DNA of 64,000 nucleotides, taken from positions 682,001 to 746,000 of the forward strand of contig NZ_FXAY01000001.1 in the NCBI RefSeq assembly GCF_900177685.1, in the 5' to 3' direction. Shown here piece after piece: positions 49,973 to 59,455 of this stretch. The stretch comes from Agreia pratensis. Its GTDB lineage: Bacteria > Actinomycetota > Actinomycetes > Actinomycetales > Microbacteriaceae. The translations under genes were made by a program, and so were the position numbers. Numbering within the stretch: the stretch's first letter is position 1; each line of letters starts with the position of its first letter. Under the pieces are notes generated by a model. That model was not told where the DNA came from. It saw only the letters and a list, made by a program, of their open reading frames with translations, and made no database searches.

Positions 49973-52081
49973 CTACTCGCCGACGACGACGCGTTCGAAA
50001 ACGCGGGCGGCCCGACGGGCGAGGGTCAGGGGCGCGCCGGCCGAGAAGATCTCGCCGGTCTCGAGGTCGCGCACGGCGGCGGGGGGCACAACGACGGCTT
50101 CCTCGCCGGACCAATTCGACACGAACACCACGCTCGCGAGGCTCGGGCGCGACGCGGTCGTCACCGTCACCGGGATCGGCGCAGACCAGAGCGCGGCGGC
50201 AGCATCCGGAACGAGCCAGCGGGCCAGCGACCTCGACAACTCGGGGTTGGGCACGGTGGCGACGTAGGTCACGCGTCCGGCACCGGATGCACGGGTCGTC
50301 ACGACCGGGCCGGTTCCGATCTCAGACTCGGGCAGGCTCACCAGCACGTCTGCGCCATCGAGCAGAACGACGTCGGCCCAACGGGTGGCGGCGGATCCGT
50401 CTTCGAGGGTGATCTCCCCCTCTGCCTCGGCCAGCACGGCCGTCGGCTCGTCGAGATTCGTGTATTCCTCATACCGGATGCCTGCGGGCCCAGCCAGGAC
50501 GGCCGGCGCCGCAACCCGACGGGCCCGGGCGAGATCGTCCCCGTATCCGGTGCGGATGCCCACAACGAGGTGGCCGCCCGCGGCGGCGTAGGCAGCGAGG
50601 GCCTCGAGCGTCTCGTCGGACGCGACGTACAACGCCGGGGCCACCAGTACTGGCCAGCGCTCGACGAGCTCGGCCGCGTCGAACGCGAGGAACTGCTCGA
50701 CGTGCTGCACGCGCACCTGCGCACCCACCTCGGAGAGCCCGCGGTAGTGGGCATCGAAGAGCTGCGTGTACGAGTTGCGGTCGGGGCCGCCGCTCGACGT
50801 CGCGAGGGGCGGATAGGTCTCGAACGACCACTTGGTGTCGGTCGACCACAGCATCAGCACGTCGGAGTCAGGCTCCATGCCGTCGAGTGCCCCGCCGAGC
50901 GCGGCGAAGGTGGCGCCGAGGGAAGCGACCTCGCGATAGATGCGGCCGGGAACCTGGCTGTGCGGAAGAACTCCGCCCCAGTAGGTCTCCACGCCGAAGT
51001 GCAGTGTGTGCCAGTGCCAGTACTCCACCATGCGGGCGCCGCGGGCTACGAGCGCGAGCGCCGCCTGCTTGATCTGGCCGTCGAACGGAGGGTGGTTCTG
51101 CCACGGGCCTCCGATGGACTGCGCGTTCGTCTCGGTCACCAAGTAGGGGGCCTGCGCGCTCGAGAAAGCACGGTCGCCCCACTCCATCAGGGCCCAGACG
51201 CCCGTGTGCCACCAGTCGGCCTCGCGGTCGATCTCGACGCCGATCGTCAGGCCATCCTGCATCTTGTAATAGGGATTTCCCGCGGTCACATCGAGGGACT
51301 TCACCACCTGATCGTCGGCGAGCTGCGGCCGCGAGTACGACAGGCAGGTCGTGACGAACTGGTCGTCACGTGCGTACTCGCGAACCACGCCGGCCTGCCA
51401 CGCGATGAGCTCGTTCGTGAGCGTGGCCTGGAACCGACGCCACTCGAGGTCGTACTGAGGCTGCGTGTTGCCATCCGGGCGCCAGAGTTCTTCGAAGCTG
51501 CCGAGACGGTGAGACCAGTACACAAGGCCCCACTCTTCGTTGAGCCGTTCGATGGTGCCGTAGCGCTCCCGAAGCCACCCGACGAAGCGCCGGAAGACCT
51601 GGTCATTGTGCGGCAGCTGGTTGCCCGGCTCGTTATCGACCTGGTACCCGACGACGGCCGGATGATCGGCGTAGCGCTCGACGATCTTGCGCACGATCCG
51701 CTCGGCGTAGAAGCGGTAGGCGGGGTGACTCTGATCCATCTCCTGCCGTGCACCCCAACCGGAACGCACGCCAGTGGGTTGTTCAGCCTCGATCTCCGGG
51801 TGCAACTTCTGCAGCCACGGAGGCACAGCGTAGGTCGGGGTTCCGAGGATGACGGAGATACCGCGGGAGTGGGCGCCGTCGAGAACGGGCTGCAGCCAGT
51901 CGAGCTCGAAATGCCCCTCGCGGGGTTCCCACGTCGACCAGACAGATTCGCCCACGCGAATCACCGTGAAGTGCGCTTCGACCATCAGGTCGAGATCCCG
52001 ATCGAGGGTGCCGGGCTCCTGGTATTCGGCGTAGTACGCCGCCCCGAAGAGAATGCCCGAGTGCTGCGGAGGTTTCGTCAT
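49973..52081 (-). CDS. GH42 beta-galactosidase
   Basis: A 702-aa glycoside hydrolase of family 42 with the usual three-part architecture: TIM barrel (1-390), trimerisation domain (about 395-600, glutamine-amidotransferase-like) and a C-terminal beta domain. The acid/base Glu151 is in YQVDNEPGNQLPHND and the nucleophile Glu317 in YLVTETNAQSIGG. The N-terminus ILFGAAYYAEYQE is typical. No signal peptide, so it acts in the cytoplasm on imported beta-galactosides. It leads the operon with the transporter and has a LacI-type operator just upstream. Confidence 0.96.
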   Translation of the reverse strand: MTKPPQHSGILFGAAYYAEYQEPGTLDRDLDLMVEAHFTVIRVGESVWSTWEPREGHFELDWLQPVLDGAHSRGISVILGTPTYAVPPWLQKLHPEIEAEQPTGVRSGWGARQEMDQSHPAYRFYAERIVRKIVERYADHPAVVGYQVDNEPGNQLPHNDQVFRRFVGWLRERYGTIERLNEEWGLVYWSHRLGSFEELWRPDGNTQPQYDLEWRRFQATLTNELIAWQAGVVREYARDDQFVTTCLSYSRPQLADDQVVKSLDVTAGNPYYKMQDGLTIGVEIDREADWWHTGVWALMEWGDRAFSSAQAPYLVTETNAQSIGGPWQNHPPFDGQIKQAALALVARGARMVEYWHWHTLHFGVETYWGGVLPHSQVPGRIYREVASLGATFAALGGALDGMEPDSDVLMLWSTDTKWSFETYPPLATSSGGPDRNSYTQLFDAHYRGLSEVGAQVRVQHVEQFLAFDAAELVERWPVLVAPALYVASDETLEALAAYAAAGGHLVVGIRTGYGDDLARARRVAAPAVLAGPAGIRYEEYTNLDEPTAVLAEAEGEITLEDGSAATRWADVVLLDGADVLVSLPESEIGTGPVVTTRASGAGRVTYVATVPNPELSRSLARWLVPDAAAALWSAPIPVTVTTASRPSLASVVFVSNWSGEEAVVVPPAAVRDLETGEIFSAGAPLTLARRAARVFERVVVGE

Positions 52082-52100
52082 CGTTGACCCTATTCTCTGT

Positions 52101-52120
52101 AAATGTTGTCGATAACATTT
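52101..52120. promoter_or_regulatory. LacI-family operator upstream of the GH42 operon
   Basis: AAATGTTGTCGATAACATTT is a 20-bp palindrome apart from one pair (positions 8 and 13), with the central TCGA typical of LacI/GalR sites. It lies 20 bp upstream of the beta-galactosidase ATG and 85 bp from the end of the LacI gene, where it can block the promoter. Confidence 0.75.
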
Positions 52121-52204
52121 GTGCTGAGATGAAACTAGTCGACGTTGCTCCGATTACGCAAGACCCTGTTCGGTAACGAATCCGTCGACGGGCCCGGAGG
52201 CAGT

Positions 52205-53203
52205 TCAGTCGCCGATCGGAGCGGTCGATCTGCGTTGAATCAGGCGCGGAGTGGGTGGGGTCAGTCCACCATGCGGCTGTTTGCCCTCAATCTCGGCGAC
52301 AAGGGTCGACACCACGTAACGCCCCTCGAACGCGAAGTCCATGGCCACGCTCGACAGTGAGGGAACCATGTATTCGGCCTCGGGAGCGTCGTCGGTACCG
52401 ATGATGCTCATATCGTCAGGCACACTGATGCCGGCCCCGGACAGCGCTGCGAGGGCACCCATCGCCATGCTGTCGTTGGCCACCGCGATTGCCGTGAACT
52501 CGCCGGCCCGACGCGCGAGTCGTGCGCCGGCCTCGTAGCCGGAGCGGGCCGACCAGTCCCCCTCGTCGTGCACCAAAACCGTGCCTCCAGCGGCAATGAA
52601 CGCGTCACTGAATCCCTGGCGGCGTTCGCCCGACGCCGTCCAGACTGGAGGCCCTGCGAGGTATGCGGCACGGCGGTGGCCAAGCGCGACGAGGTGCTCT
52701 GCGGCGACCCGGCCAGCTGCAGAGTTCAGAGTCTCCCGGCCGTCGGCGCCACGTAGATCGAAATCTCGAGCCACGGGGATCGACAGCTCGCGGTCCTCGA
52801 CGGCCGCACGCCCGGTCTGCGTCTGGGCCGAGAGAACGATGCCGGCGATCTGGTCCTGCAGAATCACATCGAGCGCCTCGCGCACCGACGCCTCGTCACC
52901 GCCGTCGATCGATACGATGTCGAGAACGTAGCCGAGCTCGCGCGCGGCGGCGGCGGCCCCGACGAGGGTGCGAGACGGCCCCGACTGGTCCATCCGATCC
53001 GCGAGATAGCCGATCCTGTTCGTGCGGCGCAGGCGCAAGAACCGTGCCGCCGAGTTCGGCTTGTATTCGAGCTCGGCCAGCGCACGCTCGACCTTCTCTC
53101 GCGTATTCGGTCGGATGCCCTCGAAGCCGCTGAGGTACCGACTCACCGTCTGGTGCGATACGCCCGCCCGCTCGGCCACATCGTAGATCGTGGCGGACTT
53201 CAT
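52205..53203 (-). CDS. LacI-family repressor of the beta-galactoside operon
   Basis: A 332-aa regulator. HTH: TIYDVAERAGVSHQTVSRYL (5-24). Hinge: YKPNSAARFLRLRRTNRIGY. Effector domain: IAVANDSMAMGALAALSGAG and MSIIGTDDAPEAEYMVPSLS. It lies directly upstream of the GH42 operon in the same direction and is the natural candidate to bind the operator at 52101. The inducer should be a galactoside or its product. Confidence 0.92.
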   Translation of the reverse strand: MKSATIYDVAERAGVSHQTVSRYLSGFEGIRPNTREKVERALAELEYKPNSAARFLRLRRTNRIGYLADRMDQSGPSRTLVGAAAAARELGYVLDIVSIDGGDEASVREALDVILQDQIAGIVLSAQTQTGRAAVEDRELSIPVARDFDLRGADGRETLNSAAGRVAAEHLVALGHRRAAYLAGPPVWTASGERRQGFSDAFIAAGGTVLVHDEGDWSARSGYEAGARLARRAGEFTAIAVANDSMAMGALAALSGAGISVPDDMSIIGTDDAPEAEYMVPSLSSVAMDFAFEGRYVVSTLVAEIEGKQPHGGLTPPTPRLIQRRSTAPIGD

Positions 53204-53334
53204 GTCAGGAGCTTACTGACAGCGGCCGCCGCATACGCCATTACTCCGAACCTGTCGACCGGGGCGCGCTTTGGGTCGAGGTGACACACACTCGAGGGAG
53301 CGCCGGGAAATCCGTGTGCAATCGAGGGAGTGTC

Positions 53335-54354
53335 ATGAGTCGTGGAGTAGCCGTCGTTACCGGAGGAACCGCTGGACTCGGTCGAGCGATCGTAAGGGAA
53401 CTCGCCGACCGCGGATGGGACGTGGCCGTGCTCGCACGCGGCGAAGGCGGTCTTGCAGGAGCCGTGTCAGACATCCAGATTCGCGGGGGTCGCGCGCTCG
53501 GCATCAGCACGGATGTCGCCGATCGCGAAGCCGTCGAATCGGCAGCAGACCGGGTGGAATCCGAGCTCGGACCGATCGAGCTCTGGGTCAACGACGCGAT
53601 GGTCGGAGTCTTCGGCGACTTTCTCACGACCGAGCCAGACGACTTCGAGCGCGCCACGCAGGTGAACTACTTCGGCTTCGTCAATGGAACCCGAGCGGCA
53701 CTCTCGCGCATGGTCCCCCGCGAGCGCGGCCACGTCATTCAGATCGGGTCGGCGCTCGCGCACCGAGGTATTCCGCTGCAGGCCGCGTACTGCGGAGCGA
53801 AGCACGCCGTGAAGGGGTTCACCGAGTCGGTGACCACCGAGCTCATCCATGCCAAGAGCCCCGTGCGCATCTCCACCGTCGACATGCCCGCGCTCAACAC
53901 GATCCAGTTCAACTGGGTCAAGTCGCAGCTGCCCCATCACCCGCAGCCGGTGCCCCCGATCTATCAGCCCGAAGTCGGTGCGAAGGCCGTGGCCGATGTC
54001 GCGGATCACCCGCGCCGGCGCACCTGGGTGGGCGAGCCCACCATCAAGACCGTTCTGGGCAACCGCTTCATCGCGGGGTGGCTCGACACCTACCTGGCGA
54101 AGGTCGGATACGACGGACAGCAGGCTCCTGAGAAGGTCGAGGCGATGCTGCCCAACAACCTCTACGAGCCGGCGACAGGCGACAAGGGCGCCCGCGGCAT
54201 CTTCGGCAGCGACGCTCGAAATGGAAGCCCGGCGACCTGGGCGATCGGCCACCGCAAGACGATGGCCGCGGCCGCCGTCGGCCTGGGCGCCGCTGCGGCA
54301 GGGGGCGCGGCGATGGCCGCCACCGCTGTGGTTTCGCGCCTACGCCGGTCGTAG
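53335..54354 (+). CDS. SDR-family oxidoreductase with C-terminal helix
   Basis: A 339-aa short-chain dehydrogenase from ATG 53335 (GAGGGAG upstream). The NAD(P) motif is VVTGGTAGLGRAIVRELADR; the active site has Ser in QIGSALAHRGIP and Y-x-x-x-K in AAYCGAKHAVKGF. The canonical N-N-A-G is ND-AMV (WVNDAMVGVFGDF), as in a subgroup of SDRs. After the catalytic domain comes an extra 100 residues ending in an Ala-rich hydrophobic segment (AAAAVGLGAAAAGGAAMAAT). It is followed 10 nt later by a phytoene-desaturase-like gene, so they are probably one operon. Confidence 0.9.
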   Translation: MSRGVAVVTGGTAGLGRAIVRELADRGWDVAVLARGEGGLAGAVSDIQIRGGRALGISTDVADREAVESAADRVESELGPIELWVNDAMVGVFGDFLTTEPDDFERATQVNYFGFVNGTRAALSRMVPRERGHVIQIGSALAHRGIPLQAAYCGAKHAVKGFTESVTTELIHAKSPVRISTVDMPALNTIQFNWVKSQLPHHPQPVPPIYQPEVGAKAVADVADHPRRRTWVGEPTIKTVLGNRFIAGWLDTYLAKVGYDGQQAPEKVEAMLPNNLYEPATGDKGARGIFGSDARNGSPATWAIGHRKTMAAAAVGLGAAAAGGAAMAATAVVSRLRRS

Positions 54355-54364
54355 GCTGGTCGGC

Positions 54365-55813
54365 ATGAGCGAAGTGGATGCGGTCGTCGTCGGCGCAGGG
54401 CCGAACGGTCTTGCCGCGGCCGTGACCCTGGCCCGCGCAGGGCTGTCCGTGCGCGTCTACGAAAAGAACTCAACCATCGGCGGGGGCGCCCGCACCAAAG
54501 AGCTGACGCTTCCCGGCTTTCTGCACGACGTCTGCTCGGCCGTTCACCCGATGGCCCTGGCCTCCGGATTCTTCCGACGTTTCGGCTTGCAGCATCGCAT
54601 CGAGCTGGTGCTGCCCGAGGTGTCGTACGGGCATCCGCTCGACGGCGGTCGCGCCGGAATCGCGTACCACGACCTCGCCCGCACGGTCAGCGCTCTCGGC
54701 CGCGACGGAGCTGCCTTCCATTCGCTGATGGCCCCACTCGTCGAACGCGCCGATCAGGTGGCGCGCCTCGCGGGCTCGAGTCTGCTGATGGCCCCGCGCC
54801 AGCCCATTACGGCCGCACTGTTCGGGCTGCGTGTGCTCGAACAGGGCCTGCCGACCTGGAACGCTCGTTTTCAAGGCGATGTCGCGCCCGCGATGCTGAC
54901 CGGCATTGCGGCCCACGCCATCCGGCCCATGCCCAGCCCCGTCACCGCTGCGGCCGCTCTCAGCCTCGGCAGTTACGCGCACGGTCGCGGCTGGCCCGTG
55001 CCGGTCGGCGGCAGCCAGGCGATCGTGGATGCGATGGCCGCCGATCTCGTGGCGCACGGTGGGCAGATCGAGACGGATGCCGGCATCCGGTCGCTCGACC
55101 AGCTGCCGTCGTCGACGGCCGTGCTCTTCGACACCACGCCGCGTGCACTGGCGGATATCGCCGGTCGGCGGCTACCCACGGTCTACACGAGGGCGCTGCG
55201 GAAGTTCCGTTACGGCAACGGGGTGGCCAAGGTCGACTTCGCGCTGTCGGGCCCCGTGCCCTGGACGAACGCCGAGCTGCACAAGGCCGGAACCGTGCAC
55301 GTGGGTGGAACCCGCGCCGAGATCGCGGCATCCGAAGCCGACGTCGCCGCCGGACGGCACACCTCGAACCCCTACGTACTCGTTGCGCAGCCGTCGAGTT
55401 TCGACCCCTCACGCGCGCCCGAGGGCAAGCATGTGCTGTGGGCATACACCCACGTTCCGAAGGACTCCTCGATCGATCAGACCGAGGCCATCATCACCCA
55501 GATCGAGCGCTTCGCCCCGGGCTTCCGAGACCTGATCCTCGGCTCGGCGAGCATGACCGCGCGCGATATGGAGAACTACAACCCGAACTACATCGGCGGC
55601 GATATCGCGGCGGGCGCGGCCACTCTCGCGCAGCTGGTGAGCAGGCCGGTGATCTCGTTCGATCCATGGCGCACTCCGGCCTCGGGCATCTACCTCTGCT
55701 CGTCGTCGACTCCGCCCGGGCCTGGCGTGCACGGCCTCGCAGGCTGGTACGCGGCGAAGAGCGCGCTGAAGCACAGCTTCGGAATCAGGACTACGCCGTC
55801 GCTTGCTCCCTGA
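54365..55813 (+). CDS. Phytoene-desaturase-family NAD(P)/FAD oxidoreductase
   Basis: A 482-aa flavoprotein. The dinucleotide motif AVVVGAGPNGLAAAVTLARA is followed by YEKNSTIGGGARTKELTLPG. The C-terminal FAD region GIYLCSSSTPPGPGVHGLAG is of the CrtI/CrtN superfamily type. It is not accompanied by crtB or crtE genes, and many such homologs are unrelated to carotenoids. Substrate unknown. Confidence 0.88.
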   Translation: MSEVDAVVVGAGPNGLAAAVTLARAGLSVRVYEKNSTIGGGARTKELTLPGFLHDVCSAVHPMALASGFFRRFGLQHRIELVLPEVSYGHPLDGGRAGIAYHDLARTVSALGRDGAAFHSLMAPLVERADQVARLAGSSLLMAPRQPITAALFGLRVLEQGLPTWNARFQGDVAPAMLTGIAAHAIRPMPSPVTAAAALSLGSYAHGRGWPVPVGGSQAIVDAMAADLVAHGGQIETDAGIRSLDQLPSSTAVLFDTTPRALADIAGRRLPTVYTRALRKFRYGNGVAKVDFALSGPVPWTNAELHKAGTVHVGGTRAEIAASEADVAAGRHTSNPYVLVAQPSSFDPSRAPEGKHVLWAYTHVPKDSSIDQTEAIITQIERFAPGFRDLILGSASMTARDMENYNPNYIGGDIAAGAATLAQLVSRPVISFDPWRTPASGIYLCSSSTPPGPGVHGLAGWYAAKSALKHSFGIRTTPSLAP

Positions 55814-56527
55814 CTAGGCCGAGATGGCGTCGAGCTGGTGCTCGCCTTCAGCCGCTGACAGAGCGTCGGAGGCAGCGGTATCGGCCTCGTGACGGCGGAG
55901 AGTGCGACTCATCTTGCGGATCTCACGACGGGCGAGCCGCTCGAGCGTCGAATCGGGGTGCGCGCTGCGCACGTCTTCGAGGGCCTCGACCGTCAGCTGC
56001 GGCCCCGCGACCCGGCGCAGCGCGTACATGGCCTGCTGCGCGACGTCGATGTCGTGGATGAGCTCGCGCAGGGCGCGCTCCGTCTCGGGGACGCGCCGAA
56101 AGCGCGGCAGACCGAGCACGACCGGCTGGCGGTTCGTGCCATAGACGGAGTCGGTCGCTATGCCGAGAACCAGCGACGCTTCGCGTATCGGCGCCGCATT
56201 CACGAGCGCCTGACCGAGCTGCCACCCCACGCGTCCGCGGCGCACAGCACCCCACTCGAGAAATGATGCGTGAAGAGCATCGAAGGCCGCGGGTCGCGCG
56301 GCGGGGTTCTTGAGGTGCAGGGCGACGATCTCGATGACACCGGGATCGGTGAGCCGCGGAAGCGCCTCGATCAGTACCGGCGTGGCCGCTTTCGAGTCGA
56401 AAGACGAAGTGCCGAAGTAGCGGTGATCATTGACGAAACGACCGAAATCCTCCGCACCCGCGACCGAGCGGTCAGCGAGAAGACGGCGCACGAGGGCGCG
56501 CTCATCGGTGGTCGAAACAACGGTCAT
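55814..56527 (-). CDS. Hypothetical helical (HEAT-like) protein
   Basis: A 237-aa mostly alpha-helical protein from ATG 56527: TPVLIEALPRLTDPGVIEIV, ALHLKNPAARPAAFDALHAS and VPETERALRELIHDIDVAQQ resemble HEAT-type repeat helices. No catalytic motif. The stop directly abuts the end of the converging flavoprotein gene. No ribosome site is evident, so the start is uncertain. Confidence 0.68.
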   Translation of the reverse strand: MTVVSTTDERALVRRLLADRSVAGAEDFGRFVNDHRYFGTSSFDSKAATPVLIEALPRLTDPGVIEIVALHLKNPAARPAAFDALHASFLEWGAVRRGRVGWQLGQALVNAAPIREASLVLGIATDSVYGTNRQPVVLGLPRFRRVPETERALRELIHDIDVAQQAMYALRRVAGPQLTVEALEDVRSAHPDSTLERLARREIRKMSRTLRRHEADTAASDALSAAEGEHQLDAISA

Positions 56528-56698
56528 AGCAGGAGAATACATCCGGTTGCTGAGGATTTATCGACGTGGGTGTCCCATCTCGTGACATTCTGTCACGTAT
56601 CGCGTGAAAAAGCACCGAATTCGACGGATGAGGTGCACTCCAGAGGCCTCTTCTCGCGCGGGCCTGCGGCACAGGCCCGGTCACGAGACAATGGAGTC

Positions 56699-57883
56699 AT
56701 GAGCGAGATCGTCGACAGCCCAGGGCAGAGCACTGCCGCCACCGGCGAGTCCGAACTCGTCTCGCTTCTGCGACGACTCGTCGAGATCGATTCGTCGAAC
56801 CCCGACCTCGGCAGCACCGGCCGCGGCGAGGCAGCCGTAGCCGACTTCATCACCGACTGGCTGGCACCCCATGGATGCGACATCGAACGACTCGAGGCCG
56901 CTCCCGGTCGCCCGTCGATCGTCGCAACCTGGCGCGGCACCGGTGGAGGTCGATCACTGATGCTCAACGGACACATCGACACCGTCTCACTCGACAGCTA
57001 CGACGGAGACGGCCTCTCCCCCGTGATTCGCGACGGCGCGATGTTCGGGCGAGGCAGCTACGACATGAAGTCGGGGATCGCGGCGATGATGGTGGCCGCG
57101 AAGACGGCTGCGGGGCAGCCGCATCGCGGTGACATCGTGCTCGCGCTCGTCGCAGACGAGGAGTTCGAGAGCGCCGGAACAGTCGAGGTTCTCAAGCAGT
57201 TCTCTGCCGACGGCGCCATTGTCGTCGAACCGAGCGACGGCGAAGTCACCCTCGCGCACCGCGGTCTCGTCTGGCTCGACGTCGTCATCACGGGCCGCGC
57301 CGCTCACGGCTCCCGCCCCGACCTCGGGCGCGACGCGATCGTGCAGGCAGGCCGCTTTCTCGGCCGCCTCGGCGACCTGGCTCACGAGCTCACGACCCGG
57401 CCCGAGCATCCATTTCTCGGTGCGGCCAACGTGCACGCATCTCTCGTGCGCGGCGGCGTCGAGATGTCGAGCTACCCGGCCGAGTGCACGATCGGCATTG
57501 AGTGGCGCACACTTCCCGGGCAAGACCTCGACACGATCGTCGGCGAAATCGACGCGCTTCTGGTCGCGGTGTCAGCCGAGCATCCCGGGTTCGAATACCG
57601 CATCGTGCCCGGCCTCACCGAGCCACCCTTCGAGGCGGACCGCTCGTCGGCCGTCGTGCGGAGCGTACTCGCGAATGTCGAAGCCGTCACCGGAAAGCCG
57701 CCCGTTCTGCGAGGCGAACCCTTCTGGACGGACTGCGCCCTTCTGGCCGAGGCCGGCATCCCCGCCGTGCTCTTCGGAGTGACCGGCGGCGGAGCGCACG
57801 CGGCCAGCGAATGGGTCGACCTCGCCTCGGTCGAGACCGTCACCGAGGTACTCGAGCGCACAATCCTCGACTTCTGCGCATAG
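56699..57883 (+). CDS. M20-family metallopeptidase (ArgE/DapE-like)
   Basis: A 394-aa zinc amidohydrolase from ATG 56699. Metal and catalytic residues: H and D in LMLNGHIDTVSLDS, D in FGRGSYDMKSGIAAMM, E-E in VADEEFESAGT, the dimerisation-domain His in GRAAHGSRPDLGRDA and a late HAASEWV. Members include acetylornithine deacetylase, succinyl-diaminopimelate desuccinylase and aminoacylases; no context here picks one. Confidence 0.9.
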   Translation: MSEIVDSPGQSTAATGESELVSLLRRLVEIDSSNPDLGSTGRGEAAVADFITDWLAPHGCDIERLEAAPGRPSIVATWRGTGGGRSLMLNGHIDTVSLDSYDGDGLSPVIRDGAMFGRGSYDMKSGIAAMMVAAKTAAGQPHRGDIVLALVADEEFESAGTVEVLKQFSADGAIVVEPSDGEVTLAHRGLVWLDVVITGRAAHGSRPDLGRDAIVQAGRFLGRLGDLAHELTTRPEHPFLGAANVHASLVRGGVEMSSYPAECTIGIEWRTLPGQDLDTIVGEIDALLVAVSAEHPGFEYRIVPGLTEPPFEADRSSAVVRSVLANVEAVTGKPPVLRGEPFWTDCALLAEAGIPAVLFGVTGGGAHAASEWVDLASVETVTEVLERTILDFCA

Positions 57884-57905
57884 GCTCCGCCTGCCCGGAG
57901 CGCTC

Positions 57906-57976
57906 GTTTTCAGGAGAATCGACGGTGCCGAGCGCGAAAACTACGTTGTCGGCGCACTTCTCCTGTGTTGGAGCGC
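57906..57976 (-). repeat. Dispersed palindromic element, copy E (reverse orientation)
   Basis: On the reverse strand it reads CTCCAACACAGGAGAAGTGC, contains GTTTTCGCGCTCGG (shared with copy A) and ends GATTCTCCTGAAAAC. The terminal CAGGAGAA / TTCTCCTG is a perfect 8-bp inverted repeat. It lies between the peptidase and the flavoprotein gene. Confidence 0.65.
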
Positions 57977-58019
57977 GGCGGTCGGCAATAAATCGCGCGC
58001 TCCCACGGTTGAAGCGCAC

Positions 58020-59111
58020 GTGAGCACAGCACTCCCCCACGACACCCGCGTGGTCATCATCGGCGCCGGCCAGGCGGGGCTCTCCGTCGCCTTTCACCTG
58101 CGCCGCCTCGGGCTCGTGCCCGCGCGCGACGTCGTCGTACTCGACCGCGGACCGCGCGCCGGAGGAGCCTGGCAGTTCCGCTGGGAATCGCTTCGACTCG
58201 ACACCGCCCACAAGGTCGACGACCTTCCGGGCATGTCCGAACTCGGTCTCAGCTTCTCGACCGCCGACCAGTCACTGCCGGCCCGAGACGTGGTGAGCGA
58301 CTACTACGCGAGTTATGAACGACACTTCGGCCTCGGCGTCGTGCGCCCCGTCGAAGTCACCGGCGTAGCGAAACTGTCCAACGGGCGCTACGAGGTGCAG
58401 ACCAGCCTCGGCCCCGTGCGCGCGGAGGTCGTCGTGAATGCCAGCGGAACCTGGGCGCGGCCGTTCCTCCCCACGTATCCGGGCGCCGACACATTCGCGG
58501 GCATCCAACTCTCGACGCCCGACTACCGGGCGGCGGCCGACCTGGCCAGCCTCGATGTCGTGGTCGTCGGCGGCGGAACCTCGGCAGTCGGGTTCCTCCT
58601 CGAACTCGAAGGCGTCGCCGCGTCGACCACCTGGGTCACGAGGCGGCCCGTCGAATTCACGATGGACGAGCACTCGAAGGTCGCCGCGGTCGAACGTGCC
58701 GATGCGGCAGCTCGCGCAGGGCTGCCGATTCCGAGCGTGTCGAGCGGCACCGGACTGCCGGCGAGCCCTCGCAACATCGCCGCACGCGAGCGCGGTGTTC
58801 TCGTCGACCGTCCCATGTTCTCGTCGATCGAAGCCGACGGCGTGCGCTGGTCTGACGGCACATTCCAGCATGCCGACGCGATCATCTGGGCCACGGGGTT
58901 TCGAGCCGAGTTGGCACACCTCGCTCCGCTTCACCTGCGCGAGTCGGGTGGTGGAGTCGCCGTCGAGCGGGGCCGCTCGCTCCGCGATCCGAGCATCTTC
59001 CTCGCCGGCTTCGGCCCGCAGGCGAGCACGATCGGCGCTAATCGTGCCGGTCGGGTCGTGGCGACTCAGGTACTGGATGCCCTGGCGGCCACGAACGCCG
59101 CCACGGCCTAA
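58020..59111 (+). CDS. FAD-dependent monooxygenase-like oxidoreductase
   Basis: A 363-aa protein from GTG 58020. Two dinucleotide-binding motifs are seen: VVIIGAGQAGLSVAFHLRRL (FAD) and VVVVGGGTSAVGFLLEL (NADPH). GAWQFRWESLRLDTAHKVDD and the late ATGFRAELAHLAPL belong to the flavin-containing monooxygenase/CzcO group. The true FMO FxGxxxHxxxY motif is not evident. Substrate unknown. Confidence 0.87.
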   Translation: MSTALPHDTRVVIIGAGQAGLSVAFHLRRLGLVPARDVVVLDRGPRAGGAWQFRWESLRLDTAHKVDDLPGMSELGLSFSTADQSLPARDVVSDYYASYERHFGLGVVRPVEVTGVAKLSNGRYEVQTSLGPVRAEVVVNASGTWARPFLPTYPGADTFAGIQLSTPDYRAAADLASLDVVVVGGGTSAVGFLLELEGVAASTTWVTRRPVEFTMDEHSKVAAVERADAAARAGLPIPSVSSGTGLPASPRNIAARERGVLVDRPMFSSIEADGVRWSDGTFQHADAIIWATGFRAELAHLAPLHLRESGGGVAVERGRSLRDPSIFLAGFGPQASTIGANRAGRVVATQVLDALAATNAATA

Positions 59112-59117
59112 CGAGTC

Positions 59118-59435
59118 TTAGGTCTGCGGGCCCGTTCCGCCGGGCTCCGCGATCAGCACCATGCCGTTCGCGCTGTTCGCCGTCACCATCAGCGCTTCGA
59201 TCCAGGCGCGGTTCACGGGTGGCTGGCGGTTGCCATAGAAACGGATATGCAGGGGAATCGTCGGATGCATCCAGATGGAACTGCGCCCATTGCCTTCGTC
59301 GGAGTTGTGCTCCCAGTTGAACAGGAACGCTTCACCTCGCCGGAACTTGGCGTTGATGACCACTCGCATGTGAGCGAGCACACGATCATCGATGTCGATT
59401 TCGAGGCCGGTCGGGCCGTAGATGAGTTTTCCCAC
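59118..59435 (-). CDS. Small conserved actinobacterial protein (DUF7882-like)
   Basis: A 105-aa protein from GTG 59435: GKLIYGPTGLEIDIDDRVLA, AHMRVVINAKFRRGEAFLFN, WEHNSDEGNGRSSIWMHPTI and NRAWIEALMVTANSANGMVL. I recognise it as the small Microbacteriaceae family now called DUF7882 (sometimes mislabelled DNA ligase). It follows the MarR gene by 17 nt, so they are probably co-transcribed. Confidence 0.75.
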   Translation of the reverse strand: MGKLIYGPTGLEIDIDDRVLAHMRVVINAKFRRGEAFLFNWEHNSDEGNGRSSIWMHPTIPLHIRFYGNRQPPVNRAWIEALMVTANSANGMVLIAEPGGTGPQT

Positions 59436-59436
59436 C

Positions 59437-59455
59437 TAGTTAGTTTATCTAGCTA
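59437..59455. promoter_or_regulatory. Dyad at the MarR-DUF7882 junction
   Basis: TAGTTAGTTTATCTAGCTA has the form TAGnTAG-N5-CTAnCTA. It overlaps the MarR stop codon and abuts the DUF7882 start. It could be an operator or a simple hairpin. Evidence is the symmetry only. Confidence 0.3.

Noticed and set aside
49946-52087. 713-codon forward open frame opposite the beta-galactosidase
   Set aside because: Shadow of the GH42 gene, which has both catalytic Glu residues in context.
54365-55813. Carotenoid biosynthesis cluster
   Set aside because: Only one CrtI-superfamily gene is present, with no phytoene synthase or GGPP synthase nearby.
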